Shown here: in pieces, positions 7,744 through 15,532 of the stretch
Numbering within the stretch: position 1 is the first letter of the stretch
Layout of the letters: every line of letters begins with the position of its first letter
NCBI GenBank assembly: GCA_038254435.1
Contig: JBBSGD010000024.1
Coordinates: 1 to 29,712, forward strand
Source of the DNA: JBBSGD01 sp038254435
Lineage (GTDB): Bacteria > Actinomycetota > CADDZG01 > WHSQ01
Direction of reading: 5' to 3'
DNA: 29,712 nucleotides
The notes under the pieces: generated by a model
The model's input: only the letters and a program-made list of their open reading frames with translations
Told to the model about the DNA's origin: nothing
The model's database searches: none
Made by a program: the position numbers and the translations under genes

Positions 7744-8217
7744 TCAGCTTTGTGAAGACCCGTCGCTCTCCTCGCTCTGCGTTCCGCGGATCTTTTCGAA
7801 GACCTGCACGAGGGTAAGGGCGTCTCTGGTGCTCAGGTGCGATGCGAAGTGCTTCTCTATTCCGGCTAAGTGGACCGGTGACGAGGCCGCAAGGGCCTGC
7901 TCGCCGGCAGGGGTCATGGCGGCAAAGTACCCGCGTCTGTCGGAGGAGCAGCGCCGCTTGACGATGAGCCCTGCCCCGACCATGCGGTTCACCAACCTAG
8001 TCACGCCGCTGCGGCTCAAGACCACGCGGTCGGCCAGCTCGCTCATGCGCAGCCTGCGGCCGGGGGAGGAGTGAATCTGCACGAGCACGTCGTACCAGGT
8101 GAGCGGCAGGCCGCTCCCGGCCACAATCTCTTGCTCGAGAATCCCGATGAGCTGTGAGTGGGCTCGCAGGAACTCTCGCCACGCCTGCAGTTTCTCGGGG
8201 GCAATGGGCTCGGCCAC
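7744..8217 (-). CDS. MarR-family transcriptional regulator
   Basis: A 157-aa winged-helix regulator. The DNA-binding unit is RMSELADRVVLSRSGVTRL, followed by helix VNRMVGAGLIVK and wing RRCSSDRRGYFAAMT; the R-x-x-D-R-R wing is diagnostic of MarR proteins. The N- and C-terminal helices (LRAHSQLIGILEQEI; RDALTLVQVFEKI) form the dimer interface. The frame continues to 8424, but that part is Arg/Ser-rich and antisense to the transporter start. GTG 8217, giving VAEPIAPEKLQAW, fits the family N-terminus. It is transcribed divergently from the cation-efflux gene across about 90 bp and heads the CBS/flavin reductase unit, so it may control either side. The ligand is unknown. Confidence 0.88.
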   Translation of the reverse strand: MAEPIAPEKLQAWREFLRAHSQLIGILEQEIVAGSGLPLTWYDVLVQIHSSPGRRLRMSELADRVVLSRSGVTRLVNRMVGAGLIVKRRCSSDRRGYFAAMTPAGEQALAASSPVHLAGIEKHFASHLSTRDALTLVQVFEKIRGTQSEESDGSSQS

Positions 8218-8308
8218 GAGGCCAACGATAAGCCTTGGCGCCGGGCATAGGCTTTGTCTTCGGAAGCGAGGTCCCGGCCTGTTCTTTCCTGTGGTGCAAG
8301 GGGCGCGT

Positions 8309-9721
8309 ATGGCGATGGAGGTCAAGTCCGGAAAAAGGCAAGAGCGCTCTGCACCCGAGCGCATCGCTCTAGCATCGCTTGTCGTGGCGACGGGCCTGGC
8401 GCTCGCGAAGCTGCTCGTCGGCATAGTGACGGGATCGCTCTCCGTCCTGTCCGAGGGGCTGCATTCGACGCTCGATGCGGGAGTTACCGCGCTTACCTTC
8501 TTCGCGGTTCGCCTGGCGGCGAAGCCACCCGACCACGAGCACCCTTATGGGCATGGTCGCGCCGAGAACCTTGCGGCACTCGCCCAAGCCACTCTCCTCG
8601 TGCTGCTCGGAGGCGGCGTGGCCTTCGAGGCGCTAGTACACCTGGCAAACGGCACAATCATCCACCCGCCCTGGTACGCATTCGCGTTGATGGTCGTGTC
8701 TATCGGTGTCGACTACGGGCGCTCGCGCGCTTTGCGCCGTGCGGCACGGCGCTACGACAGCCAGGCCCTTGCCGCCGACGCTGCCAACTTCACAGCGGAC
8801 CTGTTCGGCTCTGCGGCCGTCCTGGCGGGCCTGCTCGTGGCACGTGCCGGATGGACGGCGGCGGATCCCGTGGCTGCTTTGGTAGTGGTATTGCTGGTGT
8901 GGTTCATCGGGACGCGCGTGGGCATCTCGGCGGTTCAGGTGCTTATGGACAGCAGTCCCAAGGGCGTGGACGATCGCCTGCGCTCTGCAGTCGGGGCCGT
9001 CGAAGGCGTCGTGGGTGTCGAGGGTGTACGCGCCCGCAAGTCGGGTGCGACGACTCTGGCCGACGTGACGATCAGCGTGGGTCGCACCTCCTCGGTCGAG
9101 CGCTCACACGAGATCGCGAGCGAGATCGCCAAGGCGGTGGCCACAGCGGTGCCGGGCGCCGCCACCGTGGTTCACGTCGAGCCGAGCGAAAAGGGTGAGG
9201 ACGTCGTCGCCCGCTGCTTCGCCGCGGCCAATCGCGTCGGGCTCGCAGACCAGGTGCACAACGTGTTTGCTATCGAGCACTCGGAGGGTCTGTGGCTGAC
9301 GATGCACGCGAAGGTGCCCGCCAATACACCGCTGTACAAGGCACACGAGATAACCGACGAGCTCGAACGGGAGTTGCGCAGCGAGATACGCGGGCTGGCG
9401 CGCGTCGAGATCCACCTCGAGCCGCGCGAGCGCCAGCAGGTTCCGGGCCGGGTCGTCAGCAGCAAGTGGCCCGACATCGTCACGGAAACCGTTGCTCTAG
9501 CGGAGCGCTACCGCCCGATCCTCCACTGTCACGAGGTAGCCGTCAGCGAGGTGGCGGGCGGCCTGCACCTCATCCTCCACTGCGATGCGGCCCCCGATGA
9601 GCCCATCAGCGCGATCCATGCGGCTTCCCTGGGCATCGAGAGCGAGGTCCACCGGCTCTGGCCTGAGGTCCTGTCAGTCACCGTGCACTTCGAGCCCGCC
9701 CGTGCGGGCCCCGCTCCCTGA
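8309..9721 (+). CDS. Cation diffusion facilitator with three tandem C-terminal domains
   Basis: A 470-aa inner-membrane metal/proton antiporter. Residues about 17-212 form the six-helix CDF core. H52-x3-D56 in TM2 (GLHSTLD) and N160-x3-D164 in TM5 (ANFTAD) occupy the metal-site positions that are DD/HD in E. coli YiiP, giving an unusual HD-ND set. The HEHPYGHGRAEN loop after TM2 is typical of the family. A standard cytoplasmic dimerisation domain (about 222-292, ending VVHVEP) is followed by two more stretches of the same pattern: 296-372 ending IHLEP and about 385-463 ending VHFEP. Ordinary CDFs are about 300 aa with one such domain. AAGGGG six bases before ATG 8309 decides the start. Substrate metal is not predictable. 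Confidence 0.9.
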   Translation: MAMEVKSGKRQERSAPERIALASLVVATGLALAKLLVGIVTGSLSVLSEGLHSTLDAGVTALTFFAVRLAAKPPDHEHPYGHGRAENLAALAQATLLVLLGGGVAFEALVHLANGTIIHPPWYAFALMVVSIGVDYGRSRALRRAARRYDSQALAADAANFTADLFGSAAVLAGLLVARAGWTAADPVAALVVVLLVWFIGTRVGISAVQVLMDSSPKGVDDRLRSAVGAVEGVVGVEGVRARKSGATTLADVTISVGRTSSVERSHEIASEIAKAVATAVPGAATVVHVEPSEKGEDVVARCFAAANRVGLADQVHNVFAIEHSEGLWLTMHAKVPANTPLYKAHEITDELERELRSEIRGLARVEIHLEPRERQQVPGRVVSSKWPDIVTETVALAERYRPILHCHEVAVSEVAGGLHLILHCDAAPDEPISAIHAASLGIESEVHRLWPEVLSVTVHFEPARAGPAP

Positions 9722-9730
9722 GGTCACCGC

Positions 9731-9787
9731 TCAACTTTTCTCAAATCCGTGCGGAAAACACCGTTATTTGAGAAAAGTTCGTGCGGG
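9731..9787. repeat. Palindromic repeat, copy 1
   Basis: Arms AACTTTTCTCAAAT and ATTTGAGAAAAGTT are perfect 14-bp inverted repeats around an 18-nt centre starting CCGTGCGGAAAACA, followed by CGTGCGG. A second copy at 10981-11036 matches at about 50 of 56 positions in the same orientation. Copy 1 lies between the stops of two convergent genes, where it could also end transcription from both sides. Copy 2 does not share that position, so termination alone does not explain the pair. Confidence 0.85.
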
Positions 9788-9792
9788 CTAGG

Positions 9793-10194
9793 TCAGTTTG
9801 CGTGTAGTCGGACCAAGCCGGCAGCAGTGGGACGGAATCCACACACCGCATAGAAGTCGTTGAGATGAGGCTCGTAGTCAACGTGGACCCATTCTGCGCC
9901 CGACTGATTCGCCGTTGAGATCGCCGTTCTCACCAAAGTCCAGCCGATCCCGCGCCGCCGAACGTCGGGATGCACGGTCGTGTCCACGAGGAAGACATGC
10001 GCCCCGCCGTCCCACAGTAGGTTAACGAACCCGACAAGCCTGCCCTCGGGAGAATACGCACACACAAAGCAGTAGCTCCGATCCAGGATGGCTTGGTAGT
10101 CGTGTTTGGTTTCTCGGCCCCACGACTCCTTCATTAGGGAAGCCAGATCCTCGGGCTGGAGAGGCGGGTTTACCTTGTACTCGACGTCGGCCAT
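9793..10194 (-). CDS. GNAT-family N-acetyltransferase
   Basis: A 133-aa single-domain acetyltransferase. The acetyl-CoA-binding motif A is seen in VHPDVRRRGIGWTLVRTAI (R-R-x-G-I-G). It is preceded by the strand pair CFVCAYSPEGRLVGFVNLLWDGG and VFLVDTTV, and followed by AEWVHVDYEPHLNDFYAVCGFRPT, which is the usual motif B helix and GF turn. The acceptor substrate is unknown. Base composition is visibly less GC-rich than the flanking genes. The gene lies inside the 1.25-kb interval bounded by two copies of a palindromic repeat. ATG 10194 begins MADVEYKVNPP; no strong Shine-Dalgarno is seen. Confidence 0.88.
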   Translation of the reverse strand: MADVEYKVNPPLQPEDLASLMKESWGRETKHDYQAILDRSYCFVCAYSPEGRLVGFVNLLWDGGAHVFLVDTTVHPDVRRRGIGWTLVRTAISTANQSGAEWVHVDYEPHLNDFYAVCGFRPTAAGLVRLHAN

Positions 10195-10386
10195 CGCTAC
10201 GTGACCGGGTGCTTCTCAAACGGATCTCCTATGGGTTCTGTCACCCGGACAGACCGCCCTTCATTTCTCTCAGGGCATCGGAGGCGAAGCAATAACGGCC
10301 CGGAGTCGTCGTATTGGAACCAAGGCATTCCTCAATCACTTGCGACGCCGCACGTCCTTTGGTCAATTGAATCCTCCGCCGGGGCG

Positions 10387-10845
10387 TCAGTGGATAGTCA
10401 GACGGCCGGTGGCGCTCGCGGTCTCAGTTCCGGTCGCTGAGACAGTTAACGAGTAAGCTCCCTGTGGATATTTCTTCAGCACGGTGTACACGAAGCTTGC
10501 CGTGTCGGCGCGGTTGGGTGCGAGCGTGACGTCTTCGGTACGAGTGGCGTCGAACCGAGTTCCCGGACCGTCCAGAACGTATGCGATCGTAACGTTCTGA
10601 GTGCTGCTCGTGTTGTTGGTGACTGAGTAGGTTGCCGTGGCCGTGTCTCCCGTCGTGGCCGTGTTCCGGTTGCCGTCACGATCCTTGTTGGTGTTGCTCA
10701 GCAGTGAAGAGGAGACGGTCAGGTCGCCGTTCGGCGCACTGGTGCTGCTCGAGCTTGTGGCGAACGCAACGGATGGAGCTAGAAGCGTTAGCGCGCCGAT
10801 CATGGAAACCAGCAGCACCTTCCTTGGACCGCGTAAACCAGGCAT
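10387..10845 (-). CDS. Small secreted protein with an Ig-like beta-sandwich pattern
   Basis: A 152-aa exported protein of unknown function. The N-terminus MPGLRGPRKVLLVSMIG followed by ALTLLAPSVAFA is a classic Sec signal peptide with a cleavage site after AFA (residue 29). The mature part is Ser/Thr/Asn-rich and strand-like: TATATYSVTNNTSSTQNVTIAYVLDGPG, then DVTLAPNRADTASFVYTVL and YSLTVSATG. That resembles CARDB/Ig-like adhesion or surface domains. There are no cysteines and no anchor. The frame opens at 10911, but AAGGGAG six bases before ATG 10845 fixes the start. It shares the AT-richer segment with the GNAT gene; the 192 bp between them contain no gene. Confidence 0.75.
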   Translation of the reverse strand: MPGLRGPRKVLLVSMIGALTLLAPSVAFATSSSSTSAPNGDLTVSSSLLSNTNKDRDGNRNTATTGDTATATYSVTNNTSSTQNVTIAYVLDGPGTRFDATRTEDVTLAPNRADTASFVYTVLKKYPQGAYSLTVSATGTETASATGRLTIH

Positions 10846-10980
10846 TGCGAGCTCCCTTATGAGTCTCTGATAGCCAGCGTCCCCTTCATCCCTTGCATAC
10901 GGGAGAGCCATCTACATGGATTGCCCCCAATGACCGGAACCGCCGATCGACTGACAGCATCCCATCGTGGCCCCGGAGAA

Positions 10981-11036
10981 CCAACTTTTCTCACGTGCGT
11001 GCGGAAAACAGCGTCATTTGAGAAAAGTTCGTGCGG
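10981..11036. repeat. Palindromic repeat, copy 2
   Basis: Same element as at 9731-9787, starting 1,250 bp downstream in the same orientation. The arms AACTTTTCTCA and TGAGAAAAGTT are conserved, while the inner four bases of the left arm differ. The centre GTGCGGAAAACA and the trailing CGTGCGG are kept. It lies between two divergent genes, upstream of both, so it is not placed as a terminator. Confidence 0.85.
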
Positions 11037-11096
11037 AGTCGGGCCGGGTCCAGCCTCGCGTGACCTTGAATCTCGCTCACGCGAGGATTAGAGGCC

Positions 11097-11136
11097 TTGA
11101 TGGCCGCAAACAAGGGGTTCTGCTAGAATTGGTCTA
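11097..11136 (+). promoter_or_regulatory. Likely leaderless promoter of the molybdate operon
   Basis: An extended -10 element, TGC-TAGAAT (hexamer at 11124-11129), lies so close to ATG 11136 that a start 7 nt downstream would be the A of ATG. TTGATG at 11097-11102 may be a poorly spaced -35 (21 nt). No Shine-Dalgarno lies in between, which fits leaderless translation, a common mode in actinobacteria. Confidence 0.5.
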
Positions 11137-11552
11137 TGCCCGAGTACCGCATCGGTCAAGCTGCAGAGCTCCTCGGCGTCAGCGTCGACACCGTCCGCCG
11201 ATGGGCCGATGCGGGCCGGCTGCCGAGTCGCCGCACGAGCGGCGGGCACCGCGTAATCAAGGGGGCGGACCTCGCCCGCCTCGCGCGCGAGTTCTCAGGT
11301 ACCGGGGAGTTCGAGCTCATCGGGGCGCGCTCGGCCCGGAACAGGCTCACGGGCATAGTCACCCAGGTCGTTAGGGACAAGGTCATGGCCCAGGTGGAGC
11401 TGCAGGCCGGGCCCTACCGCCTCGTGTCGCTGATTTCGCGTGAGGCCGCGGACGAGCTCGCGCTCGAGCCGGGCGTCATGGCCGAAGCAATGGTGAAAGC
11501 CACCAGCGTCATCATCGAGCTGCCCGGCCCCCGTGACGGCGCCCGCCAATGA
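11136..11552 (+). CDS. HTH-TOBE molybdate-responsive regulator
   Basis: A 138-aa two-domain protein. Residues 1-55 are a MerR/excisionase-type helix-turn-helix (YRIGQAAELLGVSVDTVRRWADAGRLPSRRTSGGHRVI). Residues about 68-130 form a TOBE/Mop domain (SARNRLTGIVTQVVRDKVMAQVELQAG, then LVSLISREAADELALEPG and AMVKATSVII), which binds molybdate or tungstate oxyanions. This architecture commonly heads actinobacterial mod operons, where it is thought to replace ModE. Its stop overlaps modA by 4 bp (ATGA at 11549), so it is the first gene of a four-gene operon and probably autoregulates it. Confidence 0.88.
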   Translation: MPEYRIGQAAELLGVSVDTVRRWADAGRLPSRRTSGGHRVIKGADLARLAREFSGTGEFELIGARSARNRLTGIVTQVVRDKVMAQVELQAGPYRLVSLISREAADELALEPGVMAEAMVKATSVIIELPGPRDGARQ

Positions 11553-12307
11553 AGACGCGGATTGTGGGTGCGCTCGCGCTGAGCACGCTGGTGGGGCTCG
11601 CCGCTTGCTCGGGGGGAGGGGACTCGAAAGGCCCCGCCGCCACCAAGCTGACGGTGTTCGCAGCGTCATCGCTGACGCCGGCCTTCACCGAGCTCGGCCA
11701 CAGGTACGAGCAGAGTCATCCGGGCACGATTGTGAGCTTCAACTTCCTGTCTTCGTCCGACCTCGCAGCCCAGATCGAGCAGGGGGCGCCCGCCGCCGCG
11801 TTTGCTTCGGCGGACGAGGACAACATGCAGCGGATCGAGGATGCAGGACTGACCGACGGGGCGCCGCAGGTGTTTGCTCACAACGAGCTCGAGATCCTCG
11901 TGCCGCCGGGCAACCCGCAGCACATCGAGACGCTCGCCGACCTCGCCGATCCGAGCCTCGTGGTGTCCCTATGCAACTCTGAGTGCCCCGCCGGCAAGTA
12001 CGCAGCGCAGGCTCTTCACAAGGCCGGGGTCACCGTGAAGCCCGACTCCGAGGAGATCGACGTGAAGTCGGTCTCGACGCGCATCGAAACGGGGGAAGCC
12101 GACGCCGGCATCGGCTACTCGTCCGACGTCGTGGCGGCCGGGGGCAAGCTCGCCGGAGTGCAGATCCCACAGCGCGACAACGTGACGGCTACCTACCCAC
12201 TCGCGGTGCTAAAGGACGCTCCGCCTGCCGCTGCCGGCTTTAGCCGCCTGGTCTTGTCGCCGGCCGGCCAGAGGGTCCTCGAGCGGTTCGGGTTCCTTCC
12301 CAAGTGA
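11549..12307 (+). CDS. modA: Molybdate-binding lipoprotein of the ABC importer
   Basis: A 252-aa extracytoplasmic solute-binding protein. The signal peptide MKTRIVGALALSTLVGLAAC ends in a lipobox with lipidated C20, anchoring it to the outer face of the membrane. The mature sequence has the ModA hallmarks: LTVFAASSLTPAFTELG (oxyanion-contacting serines), FLSSSDLAAQIEQGAPAAAFASAD, a mid-domain NELEILVPPGNP, and IETGEADAGIGYSSDV near the second ligand face. It delivers molybdate or tungstate to ModB. It overlaps the upstream regulator and the downstream modB by 4 bp each. Confidence 0.93.
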   Translation: MKTRIVGALALSTLVGLAACSGGGDSKGPAATKLTVFAASSLTPAFTELGHRYEQSHPGTIVSFNFLSSSDLAAQIEQGAPAAAFASADEDNMQRIEDAGLTDGAPQVFAHNELEILVPPGNPQHIETLADLADPSLVVSLCNSECPAGKYAAQALHKAGVTVKPDSEEIDVKSVSTRIETGEADAGIGYSSDVVAAGGKLAGVQIPQRDNVTATYPLAVLKDAPPAAAGFSRLVLSPAGQRVLERFGFLPK

Positions 12308-13107
12308 CGCGGGCGCGCGCTGCGCCCACGGGCCGTCCGATCACGGCGCTCGTGGTGTTGGGAGCGGTTGCCGCGCTCTTTCTGGCCTTGCCGCTCGTCG
12401 GACTGCTGCTCGAGGCTCCGCTGAGCGACCTTCCGAGGCTGCTCACCTCCGCGCCGGTGACCTCGGCATTCGAGCTGTCGCTTGTTGCGTCGCTGAGCGC
12501 CACCGCCCTCTCGCTTCTCCTCGGACTGCCGCTCGCATGGCTTCTGGCGCGCACCGAGTTCCCGGGCAAGGCTTTGGTGCGCGCCCTTACGACTCTTCCG
12601 CTGGTGCTCCCACCGGTCGTCGGCGGTGTGGCGCTGCTGCTCGTACTCGGCCGCACGGGCCTGGTAGGTCATCTGCTCGATAGCTGGTTCGGCATCACCC
12701 TGTTCGGCACTACGCCGGCCGTCGTGATCGCCGAGACATTCGTGGCGATGCCTTTTCTCGTCATCACCGTCGAAGGGGGTCTGCGCTCGCTGGACGAACG
12801 CTACGAGGAGGCGGCAGCGACGCTGGGGGCGGGCCGGTGGATGACGCTGCGGCGCGTCACCCTGCCGCTCATCGGCCCGGCCCTTGCGGCCGGAGCGGTT
12901 CTTGCCTGGGCCCGGGCCCTGGGCGAGTTCGGGGCGACCATCGCCTTCGCCGGCAACCTTCCCGGAGTCACCCAGACGATTCCGCTGGCCGTCTACATCC
13001 AGCTCCAGACCCAGGTGGGAGGGGCGATCGCGCTCAGCCTCGTGCTCGTCGTGGTGTCGTTGATCGTGCTCATCGCGCTGAGACGGCGCTGGTGGCCGGC
13101 TGCGTGA
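12304..13107 (+). CDS. modB: Molybdate ABC transporter permease
   Basis: A 267-aa polytopic membrane protein, usual for ModB. About five or six hydrophobic segments are visible, starting with ITALVVLGAVAALFLALPLVGLLL. The ABC-contacting EAA loop is EEAAATLGAGRWMTLRRVTL, followed by the typical GPALAAGAVLAWARALGEFGAT. VVGGVALLLVLGR is another ModB-type stretch. The start is GTG 12304, overlapping modA's TGA by 4 bp. The gene ends in a 4-bp GTGA overlap with modC. Confidence 0.93.
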   Translation: MTRARAAPTGRPITALVVLGAVAALFLALPLVGLLLEAPLSDLPRLLTSAPVTSAFELSLVASLSATALSLLLGLPLAWLLARTEFPGKALVRALTTLPLVLPPVVGGVALLLVLGRTGLVGHLLDSWFGITLFGTTPAVVIAETFVAMPFLVITVEGGLRSLDERYEEAAATLGAGRWMTLRRVTLPLIGPALAAGAVLAWARALGEFGATIAFAGNLPGVTQTIPLAVYIQLQTQVGGAIALSLVLVVVSLIVLIALRRRWWPAA

Positions 13108-14156
13108 CCCTTCGCGCCGACGTCAAGGCAAGCGCCGGCTCCTTTCACATCGACGCGGCGCTCGACGCCCCCGCGGGTGAGACCGTGGTCCTTCTCGGCC
13201 CCAACGGCGCCGGCAAGACGACTCTCTTGCGGGCGGTTGCAGGGCTCGTTGCACTCGATTCGGGGCGCATCACCCTCGATGAAACGGTGCTGGAAGACAC
13301 AACTGAAGGGACGCGGCTGCCTCCCGACCAGCGCCCCGTCGGGTTCGTCTTTCAGAGCTATCTGCTGTTCCCGCATATGAGCGCGCTCGACAACGTCGCC
13401 TTCGGACTGCGCGCCCGAGGGAACGCGCGGGCCGGAGCGCGGGCCGAAGCAATGGAGTGGATCGAGCGACTGGGGCTCTCGGCGCAGGCGGCATCCAAAC
13501 CCGGTGCCCTGTCCGGCGGCCAGGCCCAGCGCGTCGCTCTGGCGCGAGCTCTCGTCACGAGGCCCCGGCTCCTGCTGCTCGACGAGCCCCTCGCCGCGCT
13601 CGACGCCTCGGCGCGCACGCGCATGAGACGGGAGCTGTCCGGCCATCTCAAGGACTTCGGAGGCGTGCGCCTAGTGGTGACGCACGATCCCCTCGAGGCC
13701 GTGACGCTGGCCGACCGGCTGATCGTGCTCGAGGACGGGAAGGTAGCCCAAGCGGGCCCTGCTTCGGAGCTGCGCGCCCGGCCGCGCTCTGACTACATCG
13801 CCGGTTTCGTAGGTCTCAACCTCGTGCGCGGATACGCGACCCGGGATCGAGTGTCCGTAGGGGAGGCAGAGCTAATCGTTCCCGCTGCTCCGGCCGGTGA
13901 GGTCTTCGTCTCGATCCACCCGCGCTCGATAGCCCTTTACTCGCGCAGGCCCGAGGGGACGCCGCGCAACGTCTTTGCGGCAAGGATCGTGGGCATCGAC
14001 TCCCTCGGGGACCGCGTCAGAGTGGAGGTGGTGAGCGCGCTGCCCTCGCTCGTTGCCGAGGTCACTCCCGGCGCGGTAGCGGAGCTGAGCCTGTCGATTG
14101 GCTCCACGGTGTGGATCGCCATGAAGGCGACGGAGATCGACGCATACCCGGCATGA
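13104..14156 (+). CDS. modC: Molybdate ABC transporter ATPase
   Basis: A 350-aa ATPase that powers ModAB import. The nucleotide-binding domain has Walker A GPNGAGKTT (residues 32-40), Q-loop FVFQSYLLFPHMSALDN, signature LSGGQAQRVALARAL, Walker B LLLLDEPLAALD and switch His in VVTHD. The C-terminal part (about 240-350) carries a TOBE-like oxyanion domain (VFAARIVGIDSLGDRVRVEV, then GSTVWIAMKATEID) that can provide feedback inhibition. GTG 13104 overlaps the modB stop by 4 bp. The open frame extends upstream to 12837, but that part is antiphase to modB and not genuine. Confidence 0.93.
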   Translation: MTLRADVKASAGSFHIDAALDAPAGETVVLLGPNGAGKTTLLRAVAGLVALDSGRITLDETVLEDTTEGTRLPPDQRPVGFVFQSYLLFPHMSALDNVAFGLRARGNARAGARAEAMEWIERLGLSAQAASKPGALSGGQAQRVALARALVTRPRLLLLDEPLAALDASARTRMRRELSGHLKDFGGVRLVVTHDPLEAVTLADRLIVLEDGKVAQAGPASELRARPRSDYIAGFVGLNLVRGYATRDRVSVGEAELIVPAAPAGEVFVSIHPRSIALYSRRPEGTPRNVFAARIVGIDSLGDRVRVEVVSALPSLVAEVTPGAVAELSLSIGSTVWIAMKATEIDAYPA

Positions 14157-14187
14157 GCGGAGCGCGCGCCTTGTAGCATCCCCGTGG

Positions 14188-14613
14188 ATGAAACCCGAGC
14201 TGGCCGGTCTGCCCTACGAAGGCACGATTCACGAGGTGCTGGGAATCCGCGCCCTCGAGATGACCGCGGAGCGCGTCGTCCTCGAGATGGACGTCACCCC
14301 GAAGGTCCACCAGCCGATGGGCCTGCTGCACGGCGGGGCCTCCGCGGTGATCGCCGAGAGCGCCGCGTCCCTGGGCGCGTATCTGAACTGCGACACGGAG
14401 CGGGAGATCGCGGTCGGAGTCGAGCTCAACATCTCGCACCTGCGGGGTCGCAGGAGCGGAACCGTCACCGCGACGGCGTGGCCCATCCGGCGAGGCAGGA
14501 CCCTTCAGGTGTGGCGCATAGACGTCGGCGACGAGAATGGCGATCCGGTGGCGGCCGCTCGCTGCACTCTTGCGGTGCGCCCGTGGAGTCGAGGCGACGG
14601 GGCCAAAGGATGA
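14188..14613 (+). CDS. PaaI-type hotdog-fold thioesterase
   Basis: A 141-aa acyl-CoA thioesterase of the PaaI/YbdB group. The catalytic and CoA-contacting block is VHQPMGLLHGGASAVIAESAAS: HGG followed by a Glu on the long hotdog helix. After it come VGVELNISHLRGRRSGTVTATA and the conserved GRTLQVWRIDV strand. The substrate is probably an aromatic or other small acyl-CoA. A TAGCAT hexamer at 14174-14179, nine bases before ATG 14188, could be a -10 box for a near-leaderless transcript. Its stop overlaps the next gene by 4 bp (ATGA at 14610). Confidence 0.88.
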   Translation: MKPELAGLPYEGTIHEVLGIRALEMTAERVVLEMDVTPKVHQPMGLLHGGASAVIAESAASLGAYLNCDTEREIAVGVELNISHLRGRRSGTVTATAWPIRRGRTLQVWRIDVGDENGDPVAAARCTLAVRPWSRGDGAKG

Positions 14614-15401
14614 CGCCGACATTCAGGGTGCTCGTCGTCTCGGCGCACCCCGACGACATCGAGTTTGGGTGCGCGGGAGCGGTCGCTACGTGGGCGGATC
14701 AAGGTGCCGAGGTCACTTTCTGCGTGGTGACCGATGGCTCCACGGGGACTCAGGACAAGGCGGTGATCGGCAAGGGCCTCACCGCCACCCGGCGCGACGA
14801 GACGGAGCGCGCGGCCGCGGTGCTCGGGGCGCGTGAAGTCGTGTGGCTCGGTTACCCGGACGGGTCTGTCGAGTACACGCTCGATCTCAGGCGCGATATC
14901 GCACGCGTCTTCCGGGCGGTGCGTCCGCACAGGTTCCTCGTCATGGACGTCGCGCCGACGATCGGGGACTGGTTCATCAATCACCCAGACCATCAGGCGG
15001 TGGGGCGGGCGTCGCTCGATGTCGTTCCTGCGGCGGGGACTACTCCGGGTCACTTTCCAGAGCTTCTGGACGAGGGTCTGATGCCCTGGCGGGGCCTGCG
15101 CGAGGTGTGGATCGTCGGGCCTGCCGGAGGGCCGGTGGCGGTGGACATCTCGGCCGCGGTGGATCGCAAGGCGGAGGCCCTTCTGTGCCACGTCAGCCAG
15201 GTGGGCGAGAACGCCCAGCGAATCGGCGAGTGGATCAAGCAGCGCGCCGCCGAAGCGGGAGCCGAGCACGGCTTCGATTTCGCCGAGACCTTTCGCGTCA
15301 TCTCTGAGGGTCCCGGCTTTCACGAGGACGAGCAAGACGAGCCCGGCGTCGACATGGCGAGGGCGCCGCTCGATCCCCGCTCGGCCCGCCGGGCTGGATA
15401 G
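14610..15401 (+). CDS. PIG-L/LmbE-family zinc deacetylase
   Basis: A 263-aa N-deacetylase-like metalloenzyme. VVSAHPDDIEFGCAGAVATW holds the zinc-binding AHPDD motif with the catalytic Asp. CVVTDGSTGTQ, TRRDETERAAAVLG, VVWLGYPDGSVE and the third zinc ligand region INHPDHQAVGRASLD are all typical. Family members deacetylate N-acetylglucosaminyl substrates (mycothiol, lipid and antibiotic pathways). The LGYPDG and NHPDHQA pattern fits a broad GlcNAc/mycothiol-conjugate-type group, but the substrate is not assignable. ATG 14610 overlaps the thioesterase stop by 4 bp. Confidence 0.88.
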   Translation: MTPTFRVLVVSAHPDDIEFGCAGAVATWADQGAEVTFCVVTDGSTGTQDKAVIGKGLTATRRDETERAAAVLGAREVVWLGYPDGSVEYTLDLRRDIARVFRAVRPHRFLVMDVAPTIGDWFINHPDHQAVGRASLDVVPAAGTTPGHFPELLDEGLMPWRGLREVWIVGPAGGPVAVDISAAVDRKAEALLCHVSQVGENAQRIGEWIKQRAAEAGAEHGFDFAETFRVISEGPGFHEDEQDEPGVDMARAPLDPRSARRAG

Positions 15402-15460
15402 GCTCGGCGGCTGGGAGCGGGCGCCGGCGGTGGAACAATGCGACGGAGTGCTGCGTTGGA

Positions 15461-15490
15461 CTCTGTGGTTAGGGTACCCTAACCACAGAG
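15461..15490. promoter_or_regulatory. Perfect 30-bp palindrome upstream of sufB (iron-box-like operator)
   Basis: Bases 15461-15490 read identically on both strands. The core GTTAGGGTACCCTAAC (15468-15483) has half-sites TTAGG-N4-CCTAA. Aligned to the DtxR/IdeR consensus TTAGGTTAGGCTAACCTAA it matches about 15 of 19 positions. It ends 42 bp before the sufB start. No T run follows, so it is unlikely to be a terminator of the upstream deacetylase. An element with the same core precedes sufD at 29158. Confidence 0.7.
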
Positions 15491-15532
15491 ACGAGATCCA
15501 TCCATCACCACATCTGCCCTAGGGGGTCACGA

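Noticed and set aside
10204..10247. Inverted repeat CCGGGTG...CACCCGG upstream of the GNAT gene
   Set aside because: Seven-base arms 30 nt apart are expected by chance at this GC content and no second copy was seen.
15461..15490. Terminator for the PIG-L deacetylase gene
   Set aside because: The palindrome would make a strong hairpin but has no T run, and its sequence matches a metal-regulator box repeated before sufD.
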